Of a stretch of DNA of 61,040 nt, positions 23,301-31,670 are shown in pieces. The DNA comes from a virus. A program made the translations under genes and the position numbers. The stretch lies in the IMG/VR virus record IMGVR_UViG_3300035138_000079, positions 1 to 61,040 of that record; one strand, 5' to 3'. Each line of letters begins with the position of its first letter. Position 1 is the first letter of the stretch. The notes below the pieces were generated by a model, which worked only from the letters and a program-made list of their open reading frames with translations, did not search any database and was not told the DNA's origin.

Positions 23301-24087
23301 AAATAATGCTGAGACTAATTTAATTAATAGATTAAAAGATTTTTTTGGTAGTGTTTTTAACAATATTTTAAGGAATTTATCCAGGTTGGGGCGTGTTCCT
23401 TCAGATGATGTGACTCGTAGTAATATAGTATCTGATTTAAGAAATTCTATTGATGCTATGTCTAGTGTTGTTTTTGATGAGGTAGAACCTGCGGCTCAAG
23501 CTGCTAGAATAAAGCTTATTAATGATTTAAGGTTACAAGGTAGGCAATTAGCTAGGTCTACTTTACCTTCTACTACTGTAGATTTGTTAAGAAATCAAGT
23601 TTTTGTAGCTTCTCAGTCTACAATTAGAAGGATGACTGGGGATGTTATGGAAGTATTAGCAGATAGTTATAGTAGAGGATTAGGTATTTATGATACTACT
23701 CGTAGATTGGAGAATGTTTTTGAAGATATGCGAGGGTGGGAGCTTGAAAGAATTGCAAGGACTGAAATACAAGGGTCACAAAATCTCTCCTCTTATATGT
23801 CAGATTTAGAGTTGGGTGTTGTGTACCATATGTGGATGACTGCTTTGGATAATAGAGTTAGAGGTTTAGGGCGGTATGATAGAGCGAATCATATTGCTTT
23901 ACATGGTCAGATTGTTAGAGTGGGTGAACCTTTTTCAAATGGGTTGCAATATCCTGGGGATAGAAATGCTCCAATAAGTGAATGGATAAATTGTCGTTGT
24001 TTTACTGTTCCTTATTTAATGCCTTTAGGTTCTGCGGCTCCAAATGCTCCTTATTTTTATGAGGGAGATTTGATAAGTGTAGTTTAA
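23218..24087 (+). CDS. Head morphogenesis protein (SPP1 gp7-like)
   Basis: 289 aa if it starts at ATG 23218 (AAGGTGAG upstream), overlapping the portal gene by 83 bases; ATG 23290 would give 265 aa but lacks a clear ribosome site. The C-terminal domain carries ERIARTEIQ, DNRVRGLGRYDRANH and WINCRCF, the conserved elements of the gp7/Mu F minor head family. A few copies sit inside the prohead and help ejection. Confidence 0.87.
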   Translation: MENRPLIALKAMVEVERTLYHLQVMKAKNNAETNLINRLKDFFGSVFNNILRNLSRLGRVPSDDVTRSNIVSDLRNSIDAMSSVVFDEVEPAAQAARIKLINDLRLQGRQLARSTLPSTTVDLLRNQVFVASQSTIRRMTGDVMEVLADSYSRGLGIYDTTRRLENVFEDMRGWELERIARTEIQGSQNLSSYMSDLELGVVYHMWMTALDNRVRGLGRYDRANHIALHGQIVRVGEPFSNGLQYPGDRNAPISEWINCRCFTVPYLMPLGSAAPNAPYFYEGDLISVV

Positions 24088-24113
24088 AATTTTTAAATAA
24101 AGGAGGAAATTAA

Positions 24114-25547
24114 ATGGGTTATTATAAGATTTTACCTAATGAGATAGGTAAAGGAGAAGGTGGTTCCAAATTAGCACAAATACAAGATTTGTTAAATGCC
24201 GCTGCTGCTGATATGGAAACTTTGTATACAGCTGCTTCTGTTAATAAAGCTGCTAGAACATTCAGAGGTAATAATGAGACAAAATATGTTTTAGCAGGTG
24301 ATATAGTAGATGAGGATGCTGCTGCTTTGGCAGGGGCTTTAGTTACGGCTTATGTGAAAGATACTTCTAATGTAGCGGGTGCGGTTTTATCGGATTCAGA
24401 TGGATATTTTACAATGAATTTATACCCTGGGGTATATGATGTAGTTATTTCTAAAACAGGTTATACTAGTGTTAGTTATGATGATACTACTGTGTCGGCT
24501 GATGTTACAACTTTTGATAAGACTTTAGCGACTAATTTAGCTGTTTTATCAACGTCTCCTAGTGGTTCTTCTGCTCAACCTGCCTCAAGTATTGATATAG
24601 TATTTGATAGAACTTTAACAGATAATTCTGGTGAAGATGATATGCATACTAATATTACTTTGGAGCAAGGTACTGGGTCTATTACTATAGCTAGTTCGGC
24701 TTTAGCTACTACTACTGTGTCTAATGATACATTAAGATTAACTCTTAGTGGTACTCTTGACGAAGCGGATGAGGTTACGGTAACTATTCCTAGTGCTGCT
24801 ACTGTTAAAGGTTCTAATGATGAATTATTAGCTGATGATTATGAGTTTACATTTACAAATGGATATACTTATTTAACTGTAGCTAGTACGGTACCTACTG
24901 ATGAAGCTGATGACCAAGCTGCAAGAACTACTATAGATGTAGTGTTTGATGTAGCTATTGCGGATAATTCTGGGGATGGTGATATTAAGGATGGTATTAG
25001 TGTGCTTGTTGGTGGTGTAGCTGCTACTATTGATAGTACTTCTATAGAACAGACTTCTATTGCTGATGATACTTTAAGAATTACTATGGCTGCTGCTATT
25101 GCTTGTGAGGACCAATTAGTTGAGGTTACCGTTAATAGTGCTGCTACTGTGGCGACTGCTACTGGTGGAGTAATGGAGACTGATTTAGAATTCAGCTTTA
25201 CTATGGATACTAATTTGGCTGTTAGTTCTGTTAGTCCTGTGGCTGGTTCTGGTACAAGTGATACTAATACTATAGCTATTACTTTTGATAGAAATATTGC
25301 GGATAATTCTGGTGCGGGTGAAATAGTTGATTCTATTATAGTTACTAATGGTGGAGTGCCTGAGACCTTTACGAATGATACAACAAATATTGATATTACT
25401 GGGGCTGTTCTTACTATAACTTTAGGAGGTACTTTAGGAGAAAATAGCCAGACTGTTACAGTCACTATTCCTAGTGCCGCTACGGTTAAGGGTGATGATG
25501 GTGCTTTATTGGCTGAGGATTATACTTATAGTTTTTCAATGGTTTAA
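24114..25547 (+). CDS. Head-module protein with three tandem Ig-like (Big_5) domains
   Basis: 477 aa. After a short helical start (1-55), residues 58-125 look like a carboxypeptidase-regulatory-like beta domain (DSDGYFTMNLYPGVYDV). Three SbsA-type Ig domains follow at about 140-248, 253-364 and 366-477; each carries ITFDR/ADNSG and VTVTIPSAATVKG-like repeats. Such domains often decorate capsids or tails and bind sugars weakly. Its place between head morphogenesis and protease genes suggests a capsid decoration protein. The repeats are also visible in DNA as diverged copies. Confidence 0.82.
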   Translation: MGYYKILPNEIGKGEGGSKLAQIQDLLNAAAADMETLYTAASVNKAARTFRGNNETKYVLAGDIVDEDAAALAGALVTAYVKDTSNVAGAVLSDSDGYFTMNLYPGVYDVVISKTGYTSVSYDDTTVSADVTTFDKTLATNLAVLSTSPSGSSAQPASSIDIVFDRTLTDNSGEDDMHTNITLEQGTGSITIASSALATTTVSNDTLRLTLSGTLDEADEVTVTIPSAATVKGSNDELLADDYEFTFTNGYTYLTVASTVPTDEADDQAARTTIDVVFDVAIADNSGDGDIKDGISVLVGGVAATIDSTSIEQTSIADDTLRITMAAAIACEDQLVEVTVNSAATVATATGGVMETDLEFSFTMDTNLAVSSVSPVAGSGTSDTNTIAITFDRNIADNSGAGEIVDSIIVTNGGVPETFTNDTTNIDITGAVLTITLGGTLGENSQTVTVTIPSAATVKGDDGALLAEDYTYSFSMV

Positions 25548-25578
25548 GAGGATAATAAATAGAAAGGAGGGATTGACT

Positions 25579-27009
25579 TTGGCTAAAAATAAAAATGATA
25601 GTTATGAAGTTTTATTAAATACGGTTCAGCGTGCGGCATGGAGAAATTTTGATAATTATGACGACCCTGATAATGCTTTTGATAGTAGGGTTTTGCATAC
25701 TTTTTCGGATGCTGTTATATTAATGAATACTTGCAATGAGAAATTATATGAGGCTTCTTATCTTATTTCTGATAGTCAAGTTGTTTTTAGTAGTTTAAGA
25801 GAAGTTGAGGAGCAATATGTTGCTAAGAGGGCAAAAATAGCAGGCATAGAAATTAATTTATCAGCGGCTAAAGCTTTTAAAGGTGTGGAAATAGGTGGTC
25901 CTATTGTTATAAAAAATGCTGTTAAAAGAATTGCTCATGCTGCTGTGTTGGTTCCTGGGGAACCTGATTCAGATGGTGAAATTGTAACATCTGAAAAGAT
26001 TGAGGAAGTAGCACATGGATGGATGGAATCCTATAGAAATGTTGATTTAATGCATACTTTAAATAATGTTGGTGTGCCTGTAGAAAGTTATATTACCTCT
26101 AGCCCTATGGAGGTTGAAATATATGGAGAAAAGACCTTATTACCTAAAGGTACATGGGTATTAGCTTCTAAATTTTCTGAGGAGACCTGGAATGGTGTTG
26201 AGGATGGCACGTTTAGGGGTTACTCAGTTATGGGGGTTAGAAAGTCTGCTTTTGAAAGTGCTGCTAAGTCTAAAGATAATGATATTGCTTATAAGAGGAC
26301 TTTACTCCAAGACTTGGGGCCTGATTGGGTGGCTACTCATGTTAGTATAGTTGATGAGCCTGCTGTTCCTAAGGCAAAGTTTTTTTCTATCAAGTCTGCA
26401 GATAAGTCTGCTGAGGATAAAAAAGAAACTGAGGCAGATAATGATAACTCTTTATTTGCAAAAGTTAGTAAGTTTATGGATGCCATAGGCATTTTAAAGA
26501 AATCTAAGAAAGAGGAGGATATTGATATGTCTGATAAGAGTAACGCAAAGAAGGAAATAGATTTAGATGTTTTAGCTGAGACTATAGCCAATTCGGTTAA
26601 GACTGCTGTAGAGCCTTTAAGTGAAAGAGTGGCTACTATAGAGGAAAGTTTAACTTCTGTTAAGTCTCAAATTGAGTCTATTAATGAGGAAGCTAAGAAG
26701 TCTAAAGATGTTGATTCTACAAATGATTCTACAGATGATTCTAAGGATGAGGAAGTTAAGAAGTCTCAAGCTGATTCTACTGATGATTCTAATGTTGATT
26801 CTAAGGAAGTTAATGACGATAAAGTTTTTAAAGAGGCTATTATGGAAAGACTTGATTCTTTAGAAAAACTTTATGGTAAAAAGTCTGTTAGTTCTAAAGG
26901 CTTAAAACTTGTTGAGGCTGAAAATGGTAATAAGAATACTGAGGATAAGTATAGTATTAAAAACTATAGAGATCATTTTGGTAGAAGACGTAAAAAAGTA
27001 GCTAATTAA
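25579..27009 (+). CDS. Prohead protease (XkdF-like) fused to a scaffold-like tail
   Basis: 476 aa from the TTG at 25579, eight bases after AAAGGAGG. Residues about 105-270 match XkdF-like S78-type proteases; His159 in DLMHTL and Ser216 in FRGYSVMG are the likely catalytic residues. The second half (about 300-476) is a coiled coil with Asp/Ser/Lys low-complexity repeats (DSTDDS) and probably acts as scaffold that the protease removes. Directly upstream of the capsid gene. Confidence 0.87.
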   Translation: MAKNKNDSYEVLLNTVQRAAWRNFDNYDDPDNAFDSRVLHTFSDAVILMNTCNEKLYEASYLISDSQVVFSSLREVEEQYVAKRAKIAGIEINLSAAKAFKGVEIGGPIVIKNAVKRIAHAAVLVPGEPDSDGEIVTSEKIEEVAHGWMESYRNVDLMHTLNNVGVPVESYITSSPMEVEIYGEKTLLPKGTWVLASKFSEETWNGVEDGTFRGYSVMGVRKSAFESAAKSKDNDIAYKRTLLQDLGPDWVATHVSIVDEPAVPKAKFFSIKSADKSAEDKKETEADNDNSLFAKVSKFMDAIGILKKSKKEEDIDMSDKSNAKKEIDLDVLAETIANSVKTAVEPLSERVATIEESLTSVKSQIESINEEAKKSKDVDSTNDSTDDSKDEEVKKSQADSTDDSNVDSKEVNDDKVFKEAIMERLDSLEKLYGKKSVSSKGLKLVEAENGNKNTEDKYSIKNYRDHFGRRRKKVAN

Positions 27010-27042
27010 TTTTAAATATTTTATATAAGGAGTGAGAAATAA

Positions 27043-28068
27043 ATGGCTAGTAATATGGAAATTTTAGCAAAGTTGGATGCAGCTTTTAAAGGTATCACTG
27101 AAATATCTGATTTTGGGGATAGTATATTACAACCTGAGAAGTTCGATAGATTTGTAAGAACTATGGAACATGCTGTTAATGTTTTACCTAATGCTAGATT
27201 TATCAGGATGGATGCTCAAAAATCTGATATTGATAGAACAGGTTTTGTAGGAAGAATTATAAAAGCTGGTAGAGCTGCTGCTCAAGGTGGCGGGGCTGTA
27301 GTAGAATTAAATGCGTCTACTCATGGGGTTAGTCCTACACCTGTCACTAATCAGTTAATAGCTAGAGAGCTTGTAGCTATTACATCTCTTAGAGATGATG
27401 CATTAAGAAGAAATATTGAAAGAGGTGGGTTTGAGGATACTTTATTAGACCTATTTGGTGGAGCCGCTGGTAGAGATTTAGAAGAATATTGTTTACTTGG
27501 TGATACTGGTGTTGCTTATGGTACTGATGATGTGTTGTCTCAGACTGATGGATGGATTAAGTTAGCTGGTAATAAAATATATGGTGCGGGTGCTGGTAAG
27601 GATTTTGATCCTGCTGCTAGTTCTTATCCTGAGAATATGTTTGACGCTATGTTAGCTGCTTTACCTAAACAATATCTTGTTAATGTACAAGATTGGGAGT
27701 ATGAGGTAACTTGGGAAGTTCATAATGCTTATCATAATTTACTAAAAGCTAGAGGTACTGCTTTAGGTGATACGGCTCAAGTAGGAATGCCTCAATTGTA
27801 TTATAAGGGTATTAAAGTTAAATATGTACCAACATTAGAAAGGGCTGCTACTTCTGGTGCTTCTGATGATGGTTTAATGAATGGTAAAATTGCTTTGTTG
27901 ACTAATCCTGATAATATGGCATATGGTGTTTTCCATGATGTTATGGTTGAGAGGGAAAGAGAAGCTAAGGCAAGAAGGACTGACTTTGTTCTTTCTTTTG
28001 AAGGGGATGCCCATTATGAGGACGAAAATGCTAGTGTGGCTGCTTTGATTCAAAAAGAATCGGCTTAA
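27043..28068 (+). CDS. Major capsid protein (HK97 fold)
   Basis: 341 aa. Follows the protease gene, has TAAGGAG upstream, and shows the layout of XkdG-like capsid proteins: helical N-arm, RTGFVGRI, ELVAITSLRDDALRRNIERGG region and an A-domain with NPDNMAYG near 290. The gene is relatively Gly/Ala-rich with regular codons, as expected for the most abundant protein. Confidence 0.88.
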   Translation: MASNMEILAKLDAAFKGITEISDFGDSILQPEKFDRFVRTMEHAVNVLPNARFIRMDAQKSDIDRTGFVGRIIKAGRAAAQGGGAVVELNASTHGVSPTPVTNQLIARELVAITSLRDDALRRNIERGGFEDTLLDLFGGAAGRDLEEYCLLGDTGVAYGTDDVLSQTDGWIKLAGNKIYGAGAGKDFDPAASSYPENMFDAMLAALPKQYLVNVQDWEYEVTWEVHNAYHNLLKARGTALGDTAQVGMPQLYYKGIKVKYVPTLERAATSGASDDGLMNGKIALLTNPDNMAYGVFHDVMVEREREAKARRTDFVLSFEGDAHYEDENASVAALIQKESA

Positions 28069-28090
28069 AGTGTTTTTGTTAGATTGTGGT

Positions 28091-28110
28091 GGGTAGGAAA
28101 CTACCTACCT
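28091..28110 (+). terminator. Hairpin behind the capsid gene
   Basis: GGGTAGG / CCTACCT stem without a T run. It may act as RNA stabiliser rather than a stop signal. Confidence 0.4.
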
Positions 28111-28138
28111 AATATTTATGAGGAAAGGAGTATTTTAT

Positions 28139-28606
28139 ATGGCTAATTATAGAGTTAAAAATATATCGGATATTAATGTAGGTCGAGGTGGGATTGTATT
28201 TCCTGCAGGTAAAGTCTTAGATGTATTAATGGAAGAGGGTTCTATTAAATACAGAGAAATAAAAGCTTGTTGTAGATTAAAGATTTTAGGCTTTGTAGAT
28301 AAACCTAAAAAAGCTGTTATATCTCATGTGGTAGAATCTGAGAGTATTCCTGCTGTTACTAAAGTAAGTGAAAACTCTGAGGTAACTACTATAGAATCGT
28401 CAAAAAAAGCCCCTAAAAAGGATGCTAATGAAAATCCTTTAAATGAGTCTAAGGATAAAAAAGAGGCTATTAAAGAGGTAAAAAACGGGGATATTGATTG
28501 TCCTTATTGTGATTTTAATGGCACTAGAGCTGGTATGTTTGCTCATGTGAGATTAAAACATCCTAATCATTATGAGGCATTTAAAACTAGAATGCAAAGT
28601 GTTTAA
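28139..28606 (+). CDS. Head-module protein with C-terminal C2H2 zinc finger
   Basis: 155 aa from ATG 28139; the earlier ATG at 28118 precedes the AAAGGAG site. N-terminal beta segment (RGGIVFPAGKVLDV, 22-40) resembles small capsid-associated beta domains. A charged linker leads to CPYCDFNGTRAGMFAHVRLKH (about 127-147), a C2H2-like finger. Located between capsid and connector genes, it may be a head fibre or decoration protein that contacts DNA. Confidence 0.68.
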   Translation: MANYRVKNISDINVGRGGIVFPAGKVLDVLMEEGSIKYREIKACCRLKILGFVDKPKKAVISHVVESESIPAVTKVSENSEVTTIESSKKAPKKDANENPLNESKDKKEAIKEVKNGDIDCPYCDFNGTRAGMFAHVRLKHPNHYEAFKTRMQSV

Positions 28607-28619
28607 GGGGGTTTTATAA

Positions 28620-29024
28620 ATGGCTGTGTATAGTAGTGTAAGTGCTGTTAAGCAATATACAGGGCTTGTTTATACTGATTTGGGCCTTGTGAATGAGGCT
28701 GCTTTAGACACTTTAATAGGAGAATGGTTAGAGGAAGCTAAGAGTTTAATTGATGGAGATAGAAATAGGGATTATGATGCTGATGGCAGTGTGCCAAAAG
28801 GTATTCATAATATAGCTTTGAGAATTGTGGGAAATATGGCTTCTGTGGCAGTAATGAAAAGGCAGACTCCTGTTGTTATGAATGATGATTTTACTAATAA
28901 TATTGCTACGGATATGATTTTTACAGAGTCAATTAAAAGAGATTTAAGAAGATTTCCAGCAAAGCCAAGATTTAGAATGAGTCTTTATAAGGCCTCAACT
29001 TATGAAGATGATGAGGAGGCTTAA
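28620..29024 (+). CDS. Head-tail connector protein
   Basis: 134 aa. Helical first half (WLEEAKSLIDGDRNRDY) and placement just behind the capsid genes fit the gp6/gp15-like connector family that binds under the portal. ATG follows GGGGG. Confidence 0.8.
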   Translation: MAVYSSVSAVKQYTGLVYTDLGLVNEAALDTLIGEWLEEAKSLIDGDRNRDYDADGSVPKGIHNIALRIVGNMASVAVMKRQTPVVMNDDFTNNIATDMIFTESIKRDLRRFPAKPRFRMSLYKASTYEDDEEA

Positions 29025-29027
29025 GAT

Positions 29028-29474
29028 ATGGCTGGTAATTATGACATCCAAGTCGAAGGTATTGATAGAACTCAAATAGAAGTTATGATAGTAAAAATGA
29101 AACGGACTGCTAATAGAGCTGCTAGATTGGCTGCTATTGATACTAAGGCTAGATTGAAAGAAAAAAGCCCTTTTTATAAGGGTGTGTTAGCTAGGTCTTG
29201 GGTAGTTAGAAAGAATGGTAATTTATCTTGGGGCATTTCATCTCCTATAAATTATTTAAAAGCTGTTGTTGAGGGTACGGGTCCAGGTCCTAGACCTTTT
29301 GATCCTATTGCTCAATGGGCTAGGTATAAAGGTTTACCGCCTGGGCCTGTTTGGTGGACTATAGTCCATAGAGGTACTAAGGCTAATGATTTTGTAGATG
29401 CGGTGTCTAGGATAATAGAACCTAGATTAAATGTATATGTAGAGATGGCAATTAGAGAAAGGGGCGAGTTATAA
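29028..29474 (+). CDS. HK97 gp10-like head closure/tail protein
   Basis: 148 aa. Typical elements: RAARLAAIDTKARLKEKSPFYKG, W in LARSWVV, SSPINYLKAVVEGTG and RPFDPIAQWA. These mark the HK97-gp10-like family of neck proteins that join tail and head. Stop overlaps the next ATG. Confidence 0.85.
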   Translation: MAGNYDIQVEGIDRTQIEVMIVKMKRTANRAARLAAIDTKARLKEKSPFYKGVLARSWVVRKNGNLSWGISSPINYLKAVVEGTGPGPRPFDPIAQWARYKGLPPGPVWWTIVHRGTKANDFVDAVSRIIEPRLNVYVEMAIRERGEL

Positions 29475-29929
29475 TGCCAGAGCCTAAACTTTTGAAAGAT
29501 GCAATTGATGAGATTTTAGATTCTATTGTTTCTAAGTTAACGACTGCTATAGCTGAGAATGAGTTGAATGCTGTTTCTGTTGTTCGAGGAGATAGAGATA
29601 GACCAAACCCTAAAATGCCATCTGTGTGGGTATTTGTGGAGGAATGTATTCCTAATCATGAAAAACGGACTTTATATGAGACTTGGGAGTTGACTGCTAT
29701 TTTAACTCCTGTATTAACATCTAATATTCCTGAGGAAGGATATAGGTCGGCTACTAATATTGCAGCTCAGGCAAGATCGGCTACAATTAAAGGTAGGACT
29801 TTAAATAGGAGTTATGTACAGGATGTTAGAAGTGGTAGGTTTGAACCTTCAGCTCCTTGGCATAGGGAAGGAAATAAATATTCGGCTTTAGCTGCGGTTA
29901 AAGTTATTTTTAATATTTTAGAGTATTAA
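29474..29929 (+). CDS. Tail terminator-like neck protein
   Basis: 151 aa. Placement between gp10-like and tail tube genes and the alpha/beta pattern (LKDAIDEILDSIVSKL, then WELTAILTPVL) fit tail-completion proteins of the gp17/gpU type. Starts at ATG overlapping the previous stop. Confidence 0.75.
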   Translation: MPEPKLLKDAIDEILDSIVSKLTTAIAENELNAVSVVRGDRDRPNPKMPSVWVFVEECIPNHEKRTLYETWELTAILTPVLTSNIPEEGYRSATNIAAQARSATIKGRTLNRSYVQDVRSGRFEPSAPWHREGNKYSALAAVKVIFNILEY

Positions 29930-29948
29930 TAAAATGGAGGTGTGATTT

Positions 29949-30941
29949 ATGGCTGTACAAAGATATTTAGGTTTAGCTGAGGAGACAAGTTATAATATGG
30001 GGAGTCCTCCTGCTGCTGTAGTGCATGTAGATATAGCTTCTGCTTCTTTAGATACACCATCTGATCCTAATCTTATTTATGGAGGAGGATTACAAAGATC
30101 GGCTACCTTACAGAGACCTGGTTTTTATGCCCCTAGTGGAAATATCATGTATGCTTTTGATGTTAACAGTGTTATTTATTTATTAAAATGGGGTTTAGGA
30201 GCTTATGCTTTTACTAGTGAGGGTGGTACTGGGACGTTAAATCTGCATGAGTTTTATGGGTCTGCTAATAACGTATTGGATTCATTTTGTGCTAGAGTAG
30301 GTAAAGATTATTTTGAGCATGTTTTTAGTGGATGTGTTATTAATAGTTTGGAGTTGCAAGTAGAGGGTGAGTTTTGTAACTTAACAGCCGATATTGTGGC
30401 TGCTAAAGATTCAAAGGATACTATTCAGGCTATAGCAGATTTGTCTCTACCTGATGCTTATCCTTTAGCTTTTCATGAGGTAACTGCTACTATTGGTGGC
30501 TCTTCTGTGTCTGCTAAGGTTAAAACTTTAAATTTATCCATATCTAATAATATGGATGCTGAGTCTGGTAGAGGTTTAGGTAGTCGACATCCTTATCGGG
30601 TAATTGGTGGAGAAAGAGAGACGGAAATTTCAATGGAGTTATTCTTTGAGGATTCCAGTGTTTTAGAAGATTTCTGGGGCGGTGCTACTGGTCCTGTTGC
30701 TACTGGTGTTAGTGAGAAGGCTATAGTGTTGTCTTTTGATAATGGTGCACATGGTTCTATGACAATCACTTTACCTAAAGTTGCTTATAGTGAAGTTCAA
30801 CAGCAACCTAGTTCGAGGGATGAAATTGTGCAATCTGTTACTGGTAGGTGTTTAATGAGTACTATTACGTTATCTGATGGAGATGTGGAGAGTGAGATAG
30901 GAGTAAGTGTGGAAAATGATATAGCTAGTTTAACAGCTTAA
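29949..30941 (+). CDS. Tail tube protein
   Basis: 330 aa, beta-rich, with an N-terminal YLGLAEETSYNMGSPPAA stretch and repeated SLELQVEGEF/ISMELFFEDS strand patterns seen in siphovirus tube proteins of the Phage_tube_2 type. Located just before the tail chaperone pair. No sheath gene follows, so the tail should be non-contractile. Confidence 0.85.
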   Translation: MAVQRYLGLAEETSYNMGSPPAAVVHVDIASASLDTPSDPNLIYGGGLQRSATLQRPGFYAPSGNIMYAFDVNSVIYLLKWGLGAYAFTSEGGTGTLNLHEFYGSANNVLDSFCARVGKDYFEHVFSGCVINSLELQVEGEFCNLTADIVAAKDSKDTIQAIADLSLPDAYPLAFHEVTATIGGSSVSAKVKTLNLSISNNMDAESGRGLGSRHPYRVIGGERETEISMELFFEDSSVLEDFWGGATGPVATGVSEKAIVLSFDNGAHGSMTITLPKVAYSEVQQQPSSRDEIVQSVTGRCLMSTITLSDGDVESEIGVSVENDIASLTA

Positions 30942-30959
30942 TATTAGGAGGTTATTGTA

Positions 30960-31415
30960 GTGAGTGAAATTAAAAAGTTGTGTAAAAAAGATATTTTAAA
31001 TGGTGTTCTTAATACTGAGTGGGTGTATTTTACTGAGCTTAAAGGTGAATTGCAATTAAGACCTTTAACAGATGCCCAATGGACAAAGGTAGAAGCGATA
31101 AGGACTCGTGGTGTTTCTATTTCTGGTATGCCTGATGTTAATATGCAAGATAAATCTAATATAGATATGTCTAATATGAGCTTGAGCATGGATATGGAAA
31201 AGATAACTACGGCTGAGTTTGAAGCTGATTGTTTGGCTGTTAGTTTTGGCTTGGTAGAAGAAGAACCCTGGACTATTGAGGAGATTAAAGAGTTAACTCC
31301 TGCGGGAATAGTTAAAAAAATTGCTGAGAAAATATATGATTTAAGTGGAGTGTCTCCAAAAATTATAGGCAAAAATGCGAGGTCTGAGGCAATCAAACAA
31401 TTTCGCAAAGAGTGA
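30960..31415 (+). CDS. Tail assembly chaperone, upstream part (gpG-like)
   Basis: 151 aa from GTG after TAGGAGG. Sequence LQLRPLTDAQWTKVEAIRTRG and position between tube and tape measure identify the chaperone. Its end overlaps the next frame by 41 bases, as in the classical frameshift pair. It coats the tape measure during tail assembly. Confidence 0.85.
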   Translation: MSEIKKLCKKDILNGVLNTEWVYFTELKGELQLRPLTDAQWTKVEAIRTRGVSISGMPDVNMQDKSNIDMSNMSLSMDMEKITTAEFEADCLAVSFGLVEEEPWTIEEIKELTPAGIVKKIAEKIYDLSGVSPKIIGKNARSEAIKQFRKE

Positions 31416-31665
31416 GGAAGGTTTAAGAATTGCTTACTTGGATGTAAATGGTTATAAATTGGCTCCTACTCAAGGAGAATTAACACCTTTGCAAAGGGAA
31501 TTTTTACTTGAGGCTTTACCTGAAATTAATAGATTAATGATGGGTGATAATGGGGTTGAGAATAATAAAGGATTACCTGGGACTAAGCCTGGTAATCCTA
31601 AGAGTGGTAATGCTGATTTAAAGACTATGAAAGCTATGTATAATGCTAGAAAAAAGAGGAGGTGA
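31375..31665 (+). CDS. Tail assembly chaperone, frameshift extension (gpT-like)
   Basis: 96 codons in the +1 frame relative to the upstream part, with no ribosome site before its ATG, so it is probably made by fusion. The upstream frame can change only between about 31345 and 31412. Candidate slip points are AAA-A at 31371-31374 and TTT-C at 31401-31404, the latter followed by the rare codon CGC. The product would be a gpG-T-like fusion. Confidence 0.72.
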   Translation: MRGLRQSNNFAKSEEGLRIAYLDVNGYKLAPTQGELTPLQREFLLEALPEINRLMMGDNGVENNKGLPGTKPGNPKSGNADLKTMKAMYNARKKRR

Positions 31666-31670
31666 CTTTT

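Noticed and set aside
24869-25465. Long open frame on the minus strand (198 codons) inside the Ig-like gene
   Set aside because: It is a shadow of the Thr/Ala/Val-rich repeats in the + strand gene, has no ribosome site and no recognisable domain.
26672-26863. Open frame in another + frame within the protease/scaffold gene
   Set aside because: Its Leu/Met/Arg-only composition comes from the Asp/Ser/Lys low-complexity codons of the real gene.
31311-31325. A7 run as the frameshift site of the tail chaperone
   Set aside because: A shift to the +1 frame here would meet the TAA near 31343 before reaching the downstream gene.
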